DNA of 64,000 bases. It comes from Curtobacterium sp. VKM Ac-1395 (lineage in GTDB: Bacteria > Actinomycetota > Actinomycetes > Actinomycetales > Microbacteriaceae). Each line of letters begins with the position of its first letter. Position 1 is the stretch's first letter. The notes under the pieces are model-generated. The model was given only the letters and a program-made list of their open reading frames with translations, did not search any database and was not told the origin of the DNA. The stretch spans positions 62,001-126,000 of the forward strand of contig NZ_JADKRX010000003.1 in the NCBI RefSeq assembly GCF_015350975.1. The letters run 5' to 3'. The position numbers and the translations under genes were made by a program. This document shows, in pieces, positions 44,302-53,118 of the stretch.

Positions 44302-46413
44302 ATGGTCGACATCGCACCCGGCACGAAGCAGACCGACCGTGCGCAGCGCGGCACGAGCCCGAAGGCCGACGCCGCCGGTGACCCGGCACGCGGGACACCG
44401 ACGGCGGGCACCGACCGCGAGGTCCGCATCGACGTCGACCTGCTCGCGGAGCACCTGCTCGGACGCTGGGCCGAGGACCGCCGGATCTCTCGTCGGCTCG
44501 TGCTCGACCCCGCGCTGCACAAGACCGAGGGACTCGGCACGATCGAGCACCGCCAGCGCGCCTTCGAGCAGCTGCAGGTCCTGGTCGACGCCGGGGCGAT
44601 CCAGCGGCCCTACCCGGTCGAGCTCGGCGGCCAGGACAACCACGGCGGCAACCTCGCCGCGTTCGAGGAACTGACGACGGCGGACCCGTCGCTGCAGATC
44701 AAGGCCGGCGTGCAGTGGGGCCTGTTCGGTTCGGCCGTGCACCACCTCGGCACCGCCAGGAACCACGACGAGTTCCTGCCGGGCATCATCCGCTTCGACG
44801 TGCCCGGCTGCTTCGCGATGACCGAGACCGGGCACGGCTCGGACGTGCAGAGCATCGCCACCTCGGCGACGTACGACCCGGACACGCGGGAGTTCGTCGT
44901 GCACACGCCGTTCCGCGGCGCGTGGAAGGACTACATCGGCAACGCCGCGCTGCACGGCAAGGCGGCCGTCGTGTTCGCCAAGCTCGTCACGCAGGGCGTC
45001 GACCACGGCGTGCACGCGTTCTACGTCCCGCTCCGCGACGACGACGGGGAGTTCCTGCCGGGTGTCGGCGGCGAGGACGACGGCGTCAAGGGCGGCCTCA
45101 ACGGCATCGACAACGGCCGGCTGCACTTCGACCACGTCCGCATCCCCCGCACGAACCTGCTCAACCGCTACGGCGACGTCGCCGAGGACGGCACCTACAG
45201 CTCCCCGATCGACTCCCCCGGCCGCCGCTTCTTCACGATGCTCGGCACCCTGGTGCAGGGGCGCGTGTCACTCGACGGCGCGGCCGTGGTCGCGCAGAAG
45301 ATCGGGCTGCAGATCGCCCTGACGTACGCGATGGAACGCCGCCAGTTCCCGACCGGCGGCGGCACCGAGGGCGTGCTGCTCGACTACGGTCGGCACCAGC
45401 GCCGGCTCATCCCCCGCCTGGCCACCGTGTTCGCCCAGTCCTTCGCGCACGAGCAGCTGCTCCGCACGTTCGACGACGTCTTCAGCGGCCGCCTCGACAC
45501 CCCGGAGCGCCGCGAGGACCTCGAGACCCAGGCAGCGGCGTTCAAGTCGCTGTCCACGTGGTCAGCGCTCGACACCCTGCAGGAGTGCCGCGAGGCCTGC
45601 GGCGGCGCGGGCTTCCTCGCCGAGAACCGGCTGACCAGTCTCCGCGCCGACCTCGACGTCTACGTGACGTTCGAGGGCGACAACACCGTGCTGCTGCAGC
45701 TCGTCGGCAAGCGCTTGCTCACCGACTTCCGGAAGAAGGCGCCGAAGGACGCGGCCTCGACCGCGAAGTTCGTCGCCGCGCAGGTCGGCGCCAAGCTCGC
45801 GGACGCCTCGGGCATCCGCCGCCTGGGCCAGACGGTCGCCGACCGCGGGTCGCTCGCCGCGAGCGTCACGGACCTCCGCGACGCCGGGACCCAGCGGGCG
45901 CTGCTCGCGGGCCGGGTGGACACGATGGTGAGCGAGATCGGCATGCGGCTGAACACCGCCGGCAAGGACCGCGCACGCGCCGCCCTGCTGCTGAACCGCT
46001 CGCAGCACGAGCTCATCGAGGCCGCCAGGGCACATGCCGAGCTCATGCAGTGGGACGCTTTCACGGCCGCGATCGAGGAGGTCCCCGAGGGCGACACCCG
46101 CCGCGTGCTCGTCCGGCTCCGCGACCTGTTCGCACTCGGGCTGCTCGAACAGCACCTGGAGTGGTACCTCGTGCACGGACGGCTCTCGGCGCAGCGTGCC
46201 CGCGCGGTGTCGGCGTCCATCGACCGCCTGGTCGCACGGCTCCGCCCGCTCGTGCCGCAGCTGCTCGAGACGTTCGGCTACGAGCCCGGACACGTCCGCG
46301 CCCCGATCGCCCTCGGCGAGGAGCGCGCACGGCAGGAGGAGGCCGCCGCGTGGTTCGCCACGGAGCGCGCCGCGGGACGGCTGCCGGAGCAGGAGAAGAA
46401 GCCCCGCCCCTAG
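44302..46413 (+). CDS. Acyl-CoA oxidase
   Basis: The protein has 703 residues, with AGGAGG 8 nt before the ATG. The acyl-CoA dehydrogenase-like core has CFAMTETGHGSDVQSIATSATYD (FAD/substrate loop), a middle beta domain with FRGAWKDYIGNAALHGKAAVVFAK, and ERRQFPTGGG. The C-terminal oxidase domain has ECREACGGAGFLAENRLTSLRADLDVYVTFEGDNTVLLQLVGKRLL, characteristic of acyl-CoA oxidases. The length is right for the oxidase family rather than the ~380-aa dehydrogenases. It performs the first step of fatty-acid beta-oxidation, giving hydrogen peroxide. It is monocistronic. Confidence 0.92.
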   Translation: MVDIAPGTKQTDRAQRGTSPKADAAGDPARGTPTAGTDREVRIDVDLLAEHLLGRWAEDRRISRRLVLDPALHKTEGLGTIEHRQRAFEQLQVLVDAGAIQRPYPVELGGQDNHGGNLAAFEELTTADPSLQIKAGVQWGLFGSAVHHLGTARNHDEFLPGIIRFDVPGCFAMTETGHGSDVQSIATSATYDPDTREFVVHTPFRGAWKDYIGNAALHGKAAVVFAKLVTQGVDHGVHAFYVPLRDDDGEFLPGVGGEDDGVKGGLNGIDNGRLHFDHVRIPRTNLLNRYGDVAEDGTYSSPIDSPGRRFFTMLGTLVQGRVSLDGAAVVAQKIGLQIALTYAMERRQFPTGGGTEGVLLDYGRHQRRLIPRLATVFAQSFAHEQLLRTFDDVFSGRLDTPERREDLETQAAAFKSLSTWSALDTLQECREACGGAGFLAENRLTSLRADLDVYVTFEGDNTVLLQLVGKRLLTDFRKKAPKDAASTAKFVAAQVGAKLADASGIRRLGQTVADRGSLAASVTDLRDAGTQRALLAGRVDTMVSEIGMRLNTAGKDRARAALLLNRSQHELIEAARAHAELMQWDAFTAAIEEVPEGDTRRVLVRLRDLFALGLLEQHLEWYLVHGRLSAQRARAVSASIDRLVARLRPLVPQLLETFGYEPGHVRAPIALGEERARQEEAAAWFATERAAGRLPEQEKKPRP

Positions 46414-46417
46414 GGGC

Positions 46418-46678
46418 TCAGGCGCTCGGGTCGTCCGTGGGGGCGGGCGACCCGCCGAGCGCCGCGCGCAGCCGAGCCTCGGCGTCGTCGGACGCCGCAC
46501 GGGTGGCCTCGACGTTGGCCTCGGTCACCGCGCGGACCACTTCCTCGCGCTGGATCTTGACGCCGCGGGGGGCATCGATGCCGATGCGGACGCCGTCGCC
46601 CCGGGAGTCGAGCACCGTGATGACGATGTCGTCCCCGATGAGGATCCGCTCGCCGACCTTCCGCGTGAGTACCAGCAC
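46418..46678 (-). CDS. csrA: Carbon storage regulator CsrA (flagellar RNA-binding repressor)
   Basis: The protein has 86 residues from a GTG start. The N-terminal 55 residues are canonical CsrA (LVLTRKVGERILIGDDIVI, then GVRIGIDAPRGVKIQREEV), including the RNA-contacting Arg residues at both ends of the fold. A 30-residue acidic/Ala tail follows. CsrA binds GGA motifs near ribosome sites and in Gram-positives controls flagellin translation through FliW. fliW is not in the window. It lies at the 3' end of the flagellar gene block, separated from it by repeats. Confidence 0.93.
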   Translation of the reverse strand: MLVLTRKVGERILIGDDIVITVLDSRGDGVRIGIDAPRGVKIQREEVVRAVTEANVEATRAASDDAEARLRAALGGSPAPTDDPSA

Positions 46679-46730
46679 CCGACCAGCCTAACCACGATGT
46701 CCGGTGAGGCTCGCCCGCGGCGCGGCGGCC

Positions 46731-46856
46731 GGCCGACCGGACGCCGGTTCCCGAAGCGAGACATGACGGATCCGGTCGGCGAACGTCGGAGATCGTGAAC
46801 CGGATCCGTCACGGCGCAAACGGAACGCTGGTTCACCGTCAGCGCGGCCGGACCGG
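46731..46856. repeat. Palindromic repeat element, copy 1
   Basis: This 126-bp unit is nearly identical to 46896-47021. Its core is a perfect inverted repeat, TGACGGATCCGGT (46764-46776) and ACCGGATCCGTCA (46799-46811), around a 22-nt loop. The flanks carry GGACGCCGGTTCCCG on the left and GGAACGCTGGTTCACCG on the right, similar to each other. It falls in the gap between csrA and the FlhF-like gene. No gene is supported in it. Confidence 0.85.
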
Positions 46857-46895
46857 TACGACCGGCGCGGCGGTCAGTCGACCGGCGCGGCAGTC

Positions 46896-47021
46896 GGCCG
46901 ACCGGACGCCGGTTCCCGAAGCGAGACATGACGGATCCGGTCGGCCAACGTCGGAGATCGTGAACCGGATCCGTCACCGCGTAAACGGAACGCCGGCTCA
47001 CCGTCAGCGCGGCCGGACCGG
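46896..47021. repeat. Palindromic repeat element, copy 2
   Basis: This is the second copy, offset by 165 bp, with only a few differences. The same perfect 13-bp arms lie at 46929-46941 and 46964-46976. A 39-bp spacer of ACCGGCGCGGC-like sequence joins it to copy 1. Its right end contains the stop codon (47004-47006) and last residues of the minus-strand FlhF-like gene. Confidence 0.85.
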
Positions 47022-48005
47022 CAGCCCGAGCTCGTGCACGCTGTCCGGCGTGGTCGTCTCCCGGGTGCCGACGGCGAGCACCCCGGCGACCGGCACCACC
47101 GCGGCGACGGCGTGCACCATGAGGAGCGAGTCCTCGTGCTTCCGCCCCGCGTCGACGACGACCCACACCTGGTCCGGCGCCAGGCCCTCGAGCGCCGCGT
47201 GGTCGTCCCAGGCGACGGCACCGAGCAGCGCGTGGCCCGCGCGGACCCCGTCGGCCCGCGCCAGGATCCCACCACGGCGGTCGAGGGCGTCGGTCTCCCG
47301 CAGGTCGTGCCGCGCGGCGAACGCGGCACGGGCAGCGCCGACGTCGGCGCCGCGCCCGACGAGCAGCACCAGGTCGCCGTCACCCGACAGGACCGGCGGC
47401 ACCGGGGGCCGCCCCGCGGCCAGCGCACGCCGTCCGCGACGCGTGGTGAGGTCGTGGACGGGAGCCGCGCCTCCAGTCGGTCCGGCCAGGAGGACCGGCG
47501 CGGCCTCCAGGGGCGGGCGCGACCCCGAGACGGGGTCGGTGGGGAACGGGATCGCCTCCGGCACCGGGACGGGCGCTGCGACGGGCGCGGGGCCGGTCGC
47601 AGGGCCGGTCGCGAGGACGGGGACCGGGCCGCTGGGCACGGCCGGGGCGATGCCGTCGGCGGCGAACCCGCCGAGCACGGACGCGAACGCGTCGGCCCGG
47701 GCCTCGCGCGCGCCGTCACCGCCGGCGATGCGGGCCTCCGCCTCGTCGGCGTCGGCGAGGAGCGCGGCGATCCCGATCCGGGTGGCGGGTCCGTCGGCGA
47801 TGGCGACGCGGGCGGTCGGGACCTCGTCGGGGTCGAGCACCTCGACGGTGGCCTCGACGTGCGCACGGCGGAAGAGCCCGCCGACACCGCCGCTGGTGAC
47901 GCGCTCGGCGGCGATGATCCGCGCGCCGGCACCGAACTCGGCTCGGACGGCGTCGCGGACGTCGTCGAGCGTCGCGCCGCTACGCTGCAATCGGGTCGGC
48001 GGCAC
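47004..48005 (-). CDS. FlhF-like protein lacking the SRP-type GTPase domain
   Basis: The protein has 333 residues from a GTG start, overlapping flhA by 26 nt. The N-terminal segment (about 10-55: GATLDDVRDAVRAEFGAGARIIAAERV, then GGVGGLFRRAHVEATVEV) resembles the N-terminal domain of FlhF. A Pro/Ala/Val-rich linker (about 110-180) follows. The C-terminal region (about 200-330: DLVLLVGRGADVGAARAAF and DQVWVVVDAGRKHEDSLLMVHAVAAVVPVAGVLAVG) keeps a Rossmann-like rhythm, but no P-loop GxxxxGKT is seen. It may be a degenerate FlhF GTPase. Its C-terminus runs into the repeat element. Confidence 0.6.
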   Translation of the reverse strand: MPPTRLQRSGATLDDVRDAVRAEFGAGARIIAAERVTSGGVGGLFRRAHVEATVEVLDPDEVPTARVAIADGPATRIGIAALLADADEAEARIAGGDGAREARADAFASVLGGFAADGIAPAVPSGPVPVLATGPATGPAPVAAPVPVPEAIPFPTDPVSGSRPPLEAAPVLLAGPTGGAAPVHDLTTRRGRRALAAGRPPVPPVLSGDGDLVLLVGRGADVGAARAAFAARHDLRETDALDRRGGILARADGVRAGHALLGAVAWDDHAALEGLAPDQVWVVVDAGRKHEDSLLMVHAVAAVVPVAGVLAVGTRETTTPDSVHELGLPVRPR

Positions 48006-50034
48006 GGACCACTCCCACGGTCTCGATGGTGGAGCCCGCCGCCGTTGCCTCCTGGTAGGAGAGCACGGGGAGGCCGTCGGACTGGGCGGACACCATGCGG
48101 TGCACGGCCGGGCGGAGCTGCGGGGCGCAGACGAGCACGGCGGACAGGCCCTGCTCCTCGACGCTCCGGACGGCGTCGCGCACAGAGCCGAGGACCTGTT
48201 CGATGCGGTGGGCGTCGAGGACGATCTGGGTGCCCTGCTCGGACGGCCGGAGCCCCTCGAGCATGGCCTGTTCGAGCAGCGGGTCGATCATGATCACGCG
48301 GAGGACGCCCTGGTCGAGGTGTCGTGCCGGCAGCGCCGGGCCGAGTGCGGCGCGGGCGGACTCGACGAGCCCCTCGGGGTCGGTCGACACCTTCGCGCGG
48401 AGCGTCAGCGCCTCGCAGATCCGGCCGAGGTCGTTGATCGGCACGCGCTCGACGAGCAGCCCCTGCAGCACGCGCTGGAGCTCGGCCATCGAGAGCATGC
48501 CGGGGACGAGCTCCTCGACGGCGGCGGGGTTGACCTGCTTGACGCCCTCGGCCAGGACCTTGACGTCCTCGCGGGTGAGCAGTCGGGCGGCGTTGTCGCC
48601 GATGACGGCCTGCAGGTGGGTGACGAGCACGGACACGCGGTCGATCACGGTCGCACCGGTCATCTCCGCCGCGTGCCGGAGCTCGGCGGGGACCCACTTG
48701 CCGGCCAGACCGAAGACCGGTTCGACGGTGGCGTCGCCCGGCAGGCCGTCGAGCTGGTCGCCGAGGGCCAGGACGCTCCGCGCGGGGGCGGTGCCGCGAC
48801 CGGCTTCGACGCCGGCGATCCGGATGGCGTACGTCGACGGCGGCAGCTCGATGCTGTCCCGCGTGCGGACGGGCGGCACGACGATGCCCATGTCCATCGC
48901 GATCTTGCGGCGGAGCGCCCGCACGCGGCCGAGCAGGTCGTCCGAGGCACCGGAGACCATGTCGACCAGGTCGGGGGCGAGCTGGATCTCGAGGGCGTGC
49001 ACGCGCATCTGCTCGACGAGGTCCTCGGTGGTGTCGCCCGACGGTGCGGCAGCGGCGAGGGCCTGCTGCTCGGCCGCGGTGGCCTCGGCCTTCGCGGTGT
49101 TCTGCCCGATGCGCCAGCTCGTGAACAGCAGCGTCGCGCCGACGAGCAGGAACGGCACGATCGGCATCCCGGGGATGAAGCCCATCGCGATGGCGGCGAC
49201 GCCGGCGATCATGAGCGCGTTCCTGGACTGCCCGAGCTGCTTCGTCGCCGAGGCGCCCATCTCGCTCTCGGCGCCGGAGCGGGTGACGATCATGCCCGTC
49301 GAGACCGCCATCAGGAGCGCGGGGATCTGGGTGACCAGGCCGTCGCCGATCGTCAGGATGCCGTACTTCGACAGCGCGTCCGTGACCGAGAGGCCGTTCT
49401 GCAGCATGCCGATCGCGATGCCGCCGATGAGGTTGATGATGATGATCAGGATGCCGGCGATGGCGTCGCCCTTGACGAACTTCGACGCACCGTCCATGGC
49501 GCCGTAGAAGTCGGCCTCGGCGGACACCGACGCGCGGCGCTCCTTGGCCTCGGCGTCGGTGATGAGCCCGGCGTTCAGGTCGGCGTCGATCGCCATCTGC
49601 TTGCCCGGCATCGCGTCGAGGGTGAAGCGCGCCCCGACCTCGGCGACGCGCTCGGCGCCCTTCGTCACGACGACGAACTGGATGACGATGAGGATGAGGA
49701 AGATCACCGCGCCGATGATGATCGACCCGGAGACGGCGACGTGCCCGAACGCCTGGATGACGTCGCCGGCGAACCCCTCGCCGAGCACGAGCCGGGTCGA
49801 CGCGACGTTGAGCCCGAGCCGGAACAGCGTCGCGACGAGGAGCAGCGACGGGAACACCGAGAAGTCGAGCGGCTTCTTCACGAACAGCGTCGTGAGCAGG
49901 ATCACCAGCGCCAGCAGGATGTTGCAGATGATGAGGAAGTCCAGCAGGAACGACGGCACCGGCAGGATCAGCAGCAGGATGATGCCGACGATGAGCACCG
50001 GGACGGCGAGCTTCGGCAGGTCCTTGAGCTTCAT
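47980..50034 (-). CDS. flhA: Flagellar export apparatus protein FlhA
   Basis: The protein has 684 residues. Eight N-terminal membrane helices (1-330) begin PKLAVPVLIVGIILLLILP. The conserved FHIPEP-like region here reads FVVVTKGAERVAEVGARFTLDAMPGKQMAIDADLNAGLI. The C-terminal cytoplasmic domain (about 360-684) contains RVPINDLGRICEAL and LVCAPQLRPAVHRMV, the export-chaperone platform. It is the large gate component of the type III flagellar secretion machine. ATG overlaps the flhB stop by 4 nt. Confidence 0.97.
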   Translation of the reverse strand: MKLKDLPKLAVPVLIVGIILLLILPVPSFLLDFLIICNILLALVILLTTLFVKKPLDFSVFPSLLLVATLFRLGLNVASTRLVLGEGFAGDVIQAFGHVAVSGSIIIGAVIFLILIVIQFVVVTKGAERVAEVGARFTLDAMPGKQMAIDADLNAGLITDAEAKERRASVSAEADFYGAMDGASKFVKGDAIAGILIIIINLIGGIAIGMLQNGLSVTDALSKYGILTIGDGLVTQIPALLMAVSTGMIVTRSGAESEMGASATKQLGQSRNALMIAGVAAIAMGFIPGMPIVPFLLVGATLLFTSWRIGQNTAKAEATAAEQQALAAAAPSGDTTEDLVEQMRVHALEIQLAPDLVDMVSGASDDLLGRVRALRRKIAMDMGIVVPPVRTRDSIELPPSTYAIRIAGVEAGRGTAPARSVLALGDQLDGLPGDATVEPVFGLAGKWVPAELRHAAEMTGATVIDRVSVLVTHLQAVIGDNAARLLTREDVKVLAEGVKQVNPAAVEELVPGMLSMAELQRVLQGLLVERVPINDLGRICEALTLRAKVSTDPEGLVESARAALGPALPARHLDQGVLRVIMIDPLLEQAMLEGLRPSEQGTQIVLDAHRIEQVLGSVRDAVRSVEEQGLSAVLVCAPQLRPAVHRMVSAQSDGLPVLSYQEATAAGSTIETVGVVRAADPIAA

Positions 50035-51242
50035 GCGGGGACTCCCTGGGTGGTGGACGCGGCGGGCGTCGGGTTCGTGGTGGGTCTGGGGGTGCGGAGC
50101 TTGCGGGGTCTGAGGTCCCCGGTGAGCGTGGCGGGGTCGAGCACGGTGGCGACCTCGTCGGGCGTGGTGGGCCGGGGCGGGGCGTGCGTGCCGGCCGCTG
50201 CTCCCCTGGCCTTGAGCGCCATCACGAAGGACAGCACCCGGGCGACGGGCGTGTAGAGGTCGACGGGGACCTCGTGGCCGAGCTCGCACGCGGCGTGCAG
50301 GGCGCGGGTGAGGGGCACGTCGCGGACGATCGGCACACGAGACTCCTCGGCGCGGGCACGGATGACGTCGGCGACCGGACCGGCCCCCTTCGCCACGACC
50401 CGCGGCGCGGACTTGCCCGGCTCGTACTTCAGCGCGACGGCGTAGTGCGTCGGGTTCGTCATCACGACGTCCGCGTCGCCGACGGCCTGGATCATCCGGT
50501 TGCGGCTCATCGCGAGCTGGCGGGAGCGCCGCTGGCCCTTGACGTGCGGGTCGCCCTCGGCGGACTTGTTCTCGTCCTTGACCTCGCGCTTGGTCATCAT
50601 GGTGCGCTTGCGGTTGCGGCGGATGACGACGAACACGTCGAGCGCGGCGAGCACCAGGCCCGCTGCGATCGCGGCGCGGAGGAGCGTCCCCGCGCCCTCG
50701 CCGGCGGCGCCGAGCACGGCCGACAGGGGCAGCGACCCGCTCGTCATGAGGACGGGCACGAGTCCCTGCACGGCGAACCAGAGCACGAGGCCGACGACGG
50801 CCGTCTTCACGAGGGCCTTCACGCCGTTCCAGAGCGCCTGGGTGCCGAAGACCCGCTTGAGGCCCTGCACGGGGTCGAAGTGCTCGGGCGTCGGGGCGAT
50901 GGAGCGGACGTGCACGCCGCCCTGGGCGACGGCGGTCGCGGTGACGGCGACGAGCACGACGAGGAGCAGCGGGCCGAGCGTCGCCGCCATAGATCCCATC
51001 GCGTCCTCGAAGACGCCGCGCATGGTGCCGATCGACGGGTCGGCGATGACGGTCTTGACGGCGTCGAGCTGTTCCTGCCCGGCACCGGCGGCGCGGCCGA
51101 TCGTGGCCGGGATCATCAGCGCCGCGACGGCGATGCCGATCCACGCGCCGAGGTCCTGGGACCGGCCGAGCTGGCCCTTCTTGTGGACCTCCTTCATCCG
51201 CTTGGAGGTGGCCTTCTCGGACTTCTCACCGCTGTCGGACAT
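50031..51242 (-). CDS. flhB: Flagellar export switch protein FlhB
   Basis: The protein has 403 residues. It begins with the charged EKSEKATSKRMKEVHKKGQLGRSQD typical of FlhB. Four membrane helices follow, then a cytoplasmic domain. The autocleavage motif NPTH is intact at residues 263-266, so substrate-specificity switching from rod/hook to filament should be normal. The last 50 residues are a Pro/Thr-rich extension. It lies 3 nt after fliR. Confidence 0.97.
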   Translation of the reverse strand: MSDSGEKSEKATSKRMKEVHKKGQLGRSQDLGAWIGIAVAALMIPATIGRAAGAGQEQLDAVKTVIADPSIGTMRGVFEDAMGSMAATLGPLLLVVLVAVTATAVAQGGVHVRSIAPTPEHFDPVQGLKRVFGTQALWNGVKALVKTAVVGLVLWFAVQGLVPVLMTSGSLPLSAVLGAAGEGAGTLLRAAIAAGLVLAALDVFVVIRRNRKRTMMTKREVKDENKSAEGDPHVKGQRRSRQLAMSRNRMIQAVGDADVVMTNPTHYAVALKYEPGKSAPRVVAKGAGPVADVIRARAEESRVPIVRDVPLTRALHAACELGHEVPVDLYTPVARVLSFVMALKARGAAAGTHAPPRPTTPDEVATVLDPATLTGDLRPRKLRTPRPTTNPTPAASTTQGVPA

Positions 51243-51245
51243 GGC

Positions 51246-52022
51246 TCACCCCCTCCCGGTGATCGCCTGCACGGCATCACCCGTCAGGCTGGACACCACG
51301 GACGGCAGCGCCATGAAGAGCGCCCCGGCGAAGATGACGGTCAGGCCGATCTTGATCGGGAAGCCCATCTGGAAGGCGTTGAGCGCGGGGGCGACGCGGG
51401 TGAGCAGGCCGAGGCCGACGTCGGCGAGGAACAGCACGACGACGAGCGGGCCGGCGATCTGCAGCGTCGCGAGGAACATCTGCGACAGTGCGGCGACGAG
51501 GAGCCCGGCGACGCCGCCGAACGCCATCGTGCCGACGTGCCCGGTGCCGTCGACCAGGGGCACCGCGTCGAACGAGCGGACGATGCCGGCGACGATGAGC
51601 TGGTACCCACCGCTGGCGAAGAGCAATGCGAGCGCCGCCATCTGGAACAGGCGCGTGAACTGCGCACCGTTCACCTGCGACTGCGGGTCGTACGCCTGCG
51701 CGAGCGTGAAGCCGCCGAACAGGTCGATGAGGGCACCGGCCGACTGCACGGCGGAGAACACCAGGTACACCAGGAACCCGAGGACGAGTCCGACGCCGAG
51801 CTGCGTGACGAGCGCGACGAGGAAGGCGCCGGTGTCGAGCGAGGTGTACCCGGCGGTGACGCGCGGGGCGACCCCGACGGCGAGCCCGAGCGCCAGGATG
51901 AGCTTCGCCGTGGCGGGGAACGCCTTGTACGAGAACGGCGGGGCGATCATGAAGAACGCGATGAGCCGGACGCCGGCGAGCATGGTGCCCTCGAGCCCGT
52001 CGAAGTCGATCGCGAGCTCCAT
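51246..52022 (-). CDS. fliR: Flagellar export protein FliR
   Basis: The protein has 258 residues, close to E. coli FliR (261). Six to seven hydrophobic segments are visible, with VRLIAFFMIAPPFSYKAFPATAKLILALGLAVGV at the N-terminus and LFLADVGLGLLTRVAPALNAFQMGFPIKIGL, the conserved FliR stretch. It is part of the FliPQR export gate in the basal-body membrane. ATG shares a base with the fliQ stop. Confidence 0.96.
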   Translation of the reverse strand: MELAIDFDGLEGTMLAGVRLIAFFMIAPPFSYKAFPATAKLILALGLAVGVAPRVTAGYTSLDTGAFLVALVTQLGVGLVLGFLVYLVFSAVQSAGALIDLFGGFTLAQAYDPQSQVNGAQFTRLFQMAALALLFASGGYQLIVAGIVRSFDAVPLVDGTGHVGTMAFGGVAGLLVAALSQMFLATLQIAGPLVVVLFLADVGLGLLTRVAPALNAFQMGFPIKIGLTVIFAGALFMALPSVVSSLTGDAVQAITGRG

Positions 52023-52297
52023 CAGGCGGCCCCGAGCAGCTTCGGGATCTGGTCGAACGCGAAGTGCGTGAACCCGATCATCTCGGAGATCATCCAGTTG
52101 CCACAGACGACCAGCGCGACGGCGACCGCGAGGGCCTTCGGCACGAACGACAGCGTCACCTCCTGGATCTGGGTGACGGACTGGAAGAGCGAGATCGCGA
52201 AGCCCACGACGAGCGACGTGACGAGCACGGGCGCCGCGAGCTTGCCGGCGACGACGAGTGCCTGGAGGACGAGGTCGATGACCGCCTGCTGGTCCAT
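52022..52297 (-). CDS. fliQ: Flagellar export protein FliQ
   Basis: The protein has 91 residues, the usual size. Two membrane hairpins are seen (VAGKLAAPVLVTSLVVGFAIS and LAVAVALVVCGNWMISEMIG) joined by the conserved LFQSVTQIQEVTLSFVPK. It forms the export gate with FliP and FliR. Its ATG shares its last base with the fliP stop, so translation is coupled. Confidence 0.96.
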   Translation of the reverse strand: MDQQAVIDLVLQALVVAGKLAAPVLVTSLVVGFAISLFQSVTQIQEVTLSFVPKALAVAVALVVCGNWMISEMIGFTHFAFDQIPKLLGAA

Positions 52298-53118
52298 CAG
52301 TGCACCACCTGGTAGCTCTCGATGAGCGACTTGATGATGAGCCCCCACCCGTCGACGAGCACGAACAGCAGCACCTTGAACGGCAGCGAGATCATCACCG
52401 GCGGGAGCATCATCATGCCCATCGACATCAGGGCCGCGGACACGACGAGGTCGATCACGAGGAACGGGATGAAGATGACGAACCCGATGATGAACGCGCT
52501 GCGGAGCTCGGAGATGATGAACGCCGGGATCACGGTGGTCATCGGCACGTCGGCGAGCGTCTTCGGGTTGTCGAGGCCGGCGGCGCGGGTGATGAGCGCC
52601 ACGTCCTCCTCACGCGTCTGGTGCAGCATGAAGGTGCGGAGCGGCTTCGTGCCGATGTCGACGGCCTGCTGGAAGTCGAGGTGTCCGGCGAGGTAGGGCT
52701 GCAGCGCGTCGTCGTTGATGTGCCCGATCACCGGGGCCATCACGAACAGCGACAGGAACAGGGCGAGGCCGGCGATGACCTGGTTCGGCGGGATCGACTG
52801 CAGGCCGAGCGCGTTCCTGGTCATGGCGAGGACGACGAAGATCTTCGTGAACGACGTCGTCATCAGCATCAGCGCCGGGGCGACGCTCAGCAGCGTGATG
52901 CCGATCAGCGTGACGACGGCGGACGAGGGCGCCCCGTCCGGGCCGTTCACGTTCACCGAGAAGCCGCCGCCGGTGGGGGCGGTGGGCGTCGCGGGAGCGG
53001 TGGGCTCGACGACGCCGGCCGCGTGGGCGCCGGTCGCGGTGAGCATCAGGAACCCGGCCACCACCGCCACGCCGAGGATCGCGAGCAGGACGAGCCTGGC
53101 ACCGCGCGCCGCGGTCAC
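52297..53118 (-). CDS. fliP: Flagellar export protein FliP
   Basis: The protein has 273 residues from a GTG overlapping the fliO stop (GTGA). It has a cleavable signal sequence (LVLLAILGVAVVAGFLMLTA, then AHA), as in other FliP proteins. The conserved LMTTSFTKIFVVLAMTRNALGLQSIPPNQVI and RTFMLHQTREEDVALI regions follow. The C-terminal helices include MGMMMLPPVMISLPFKVLLFVLVDGW. It is the core of the export gate. Confidence 0.97.
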   Translation of the reverse strand: MTAARGARLVLLAILGVAVVAGFLMLTATGAHAAGVVEPTAPATPTAPTGGGFSVNVNGPDGAPSSAVVTLIGITLLSVAPALMLMTTSFTKIFVVLAMTRNALGLQSIPPNQVIAGLALFLSLFVMAPVIGHINDDALQPYLAGHLDFQQAVDIGTKPLRTFMLHQTREEDVALITRAAGLDNPKTLADVPMTTVIPAFIISELRSAFIIGFVIFIPFLVIDLVVSAALMSMGMMMLPPVMISLPFKVLLFVLVDGWGLIIKSLIESYQVVH

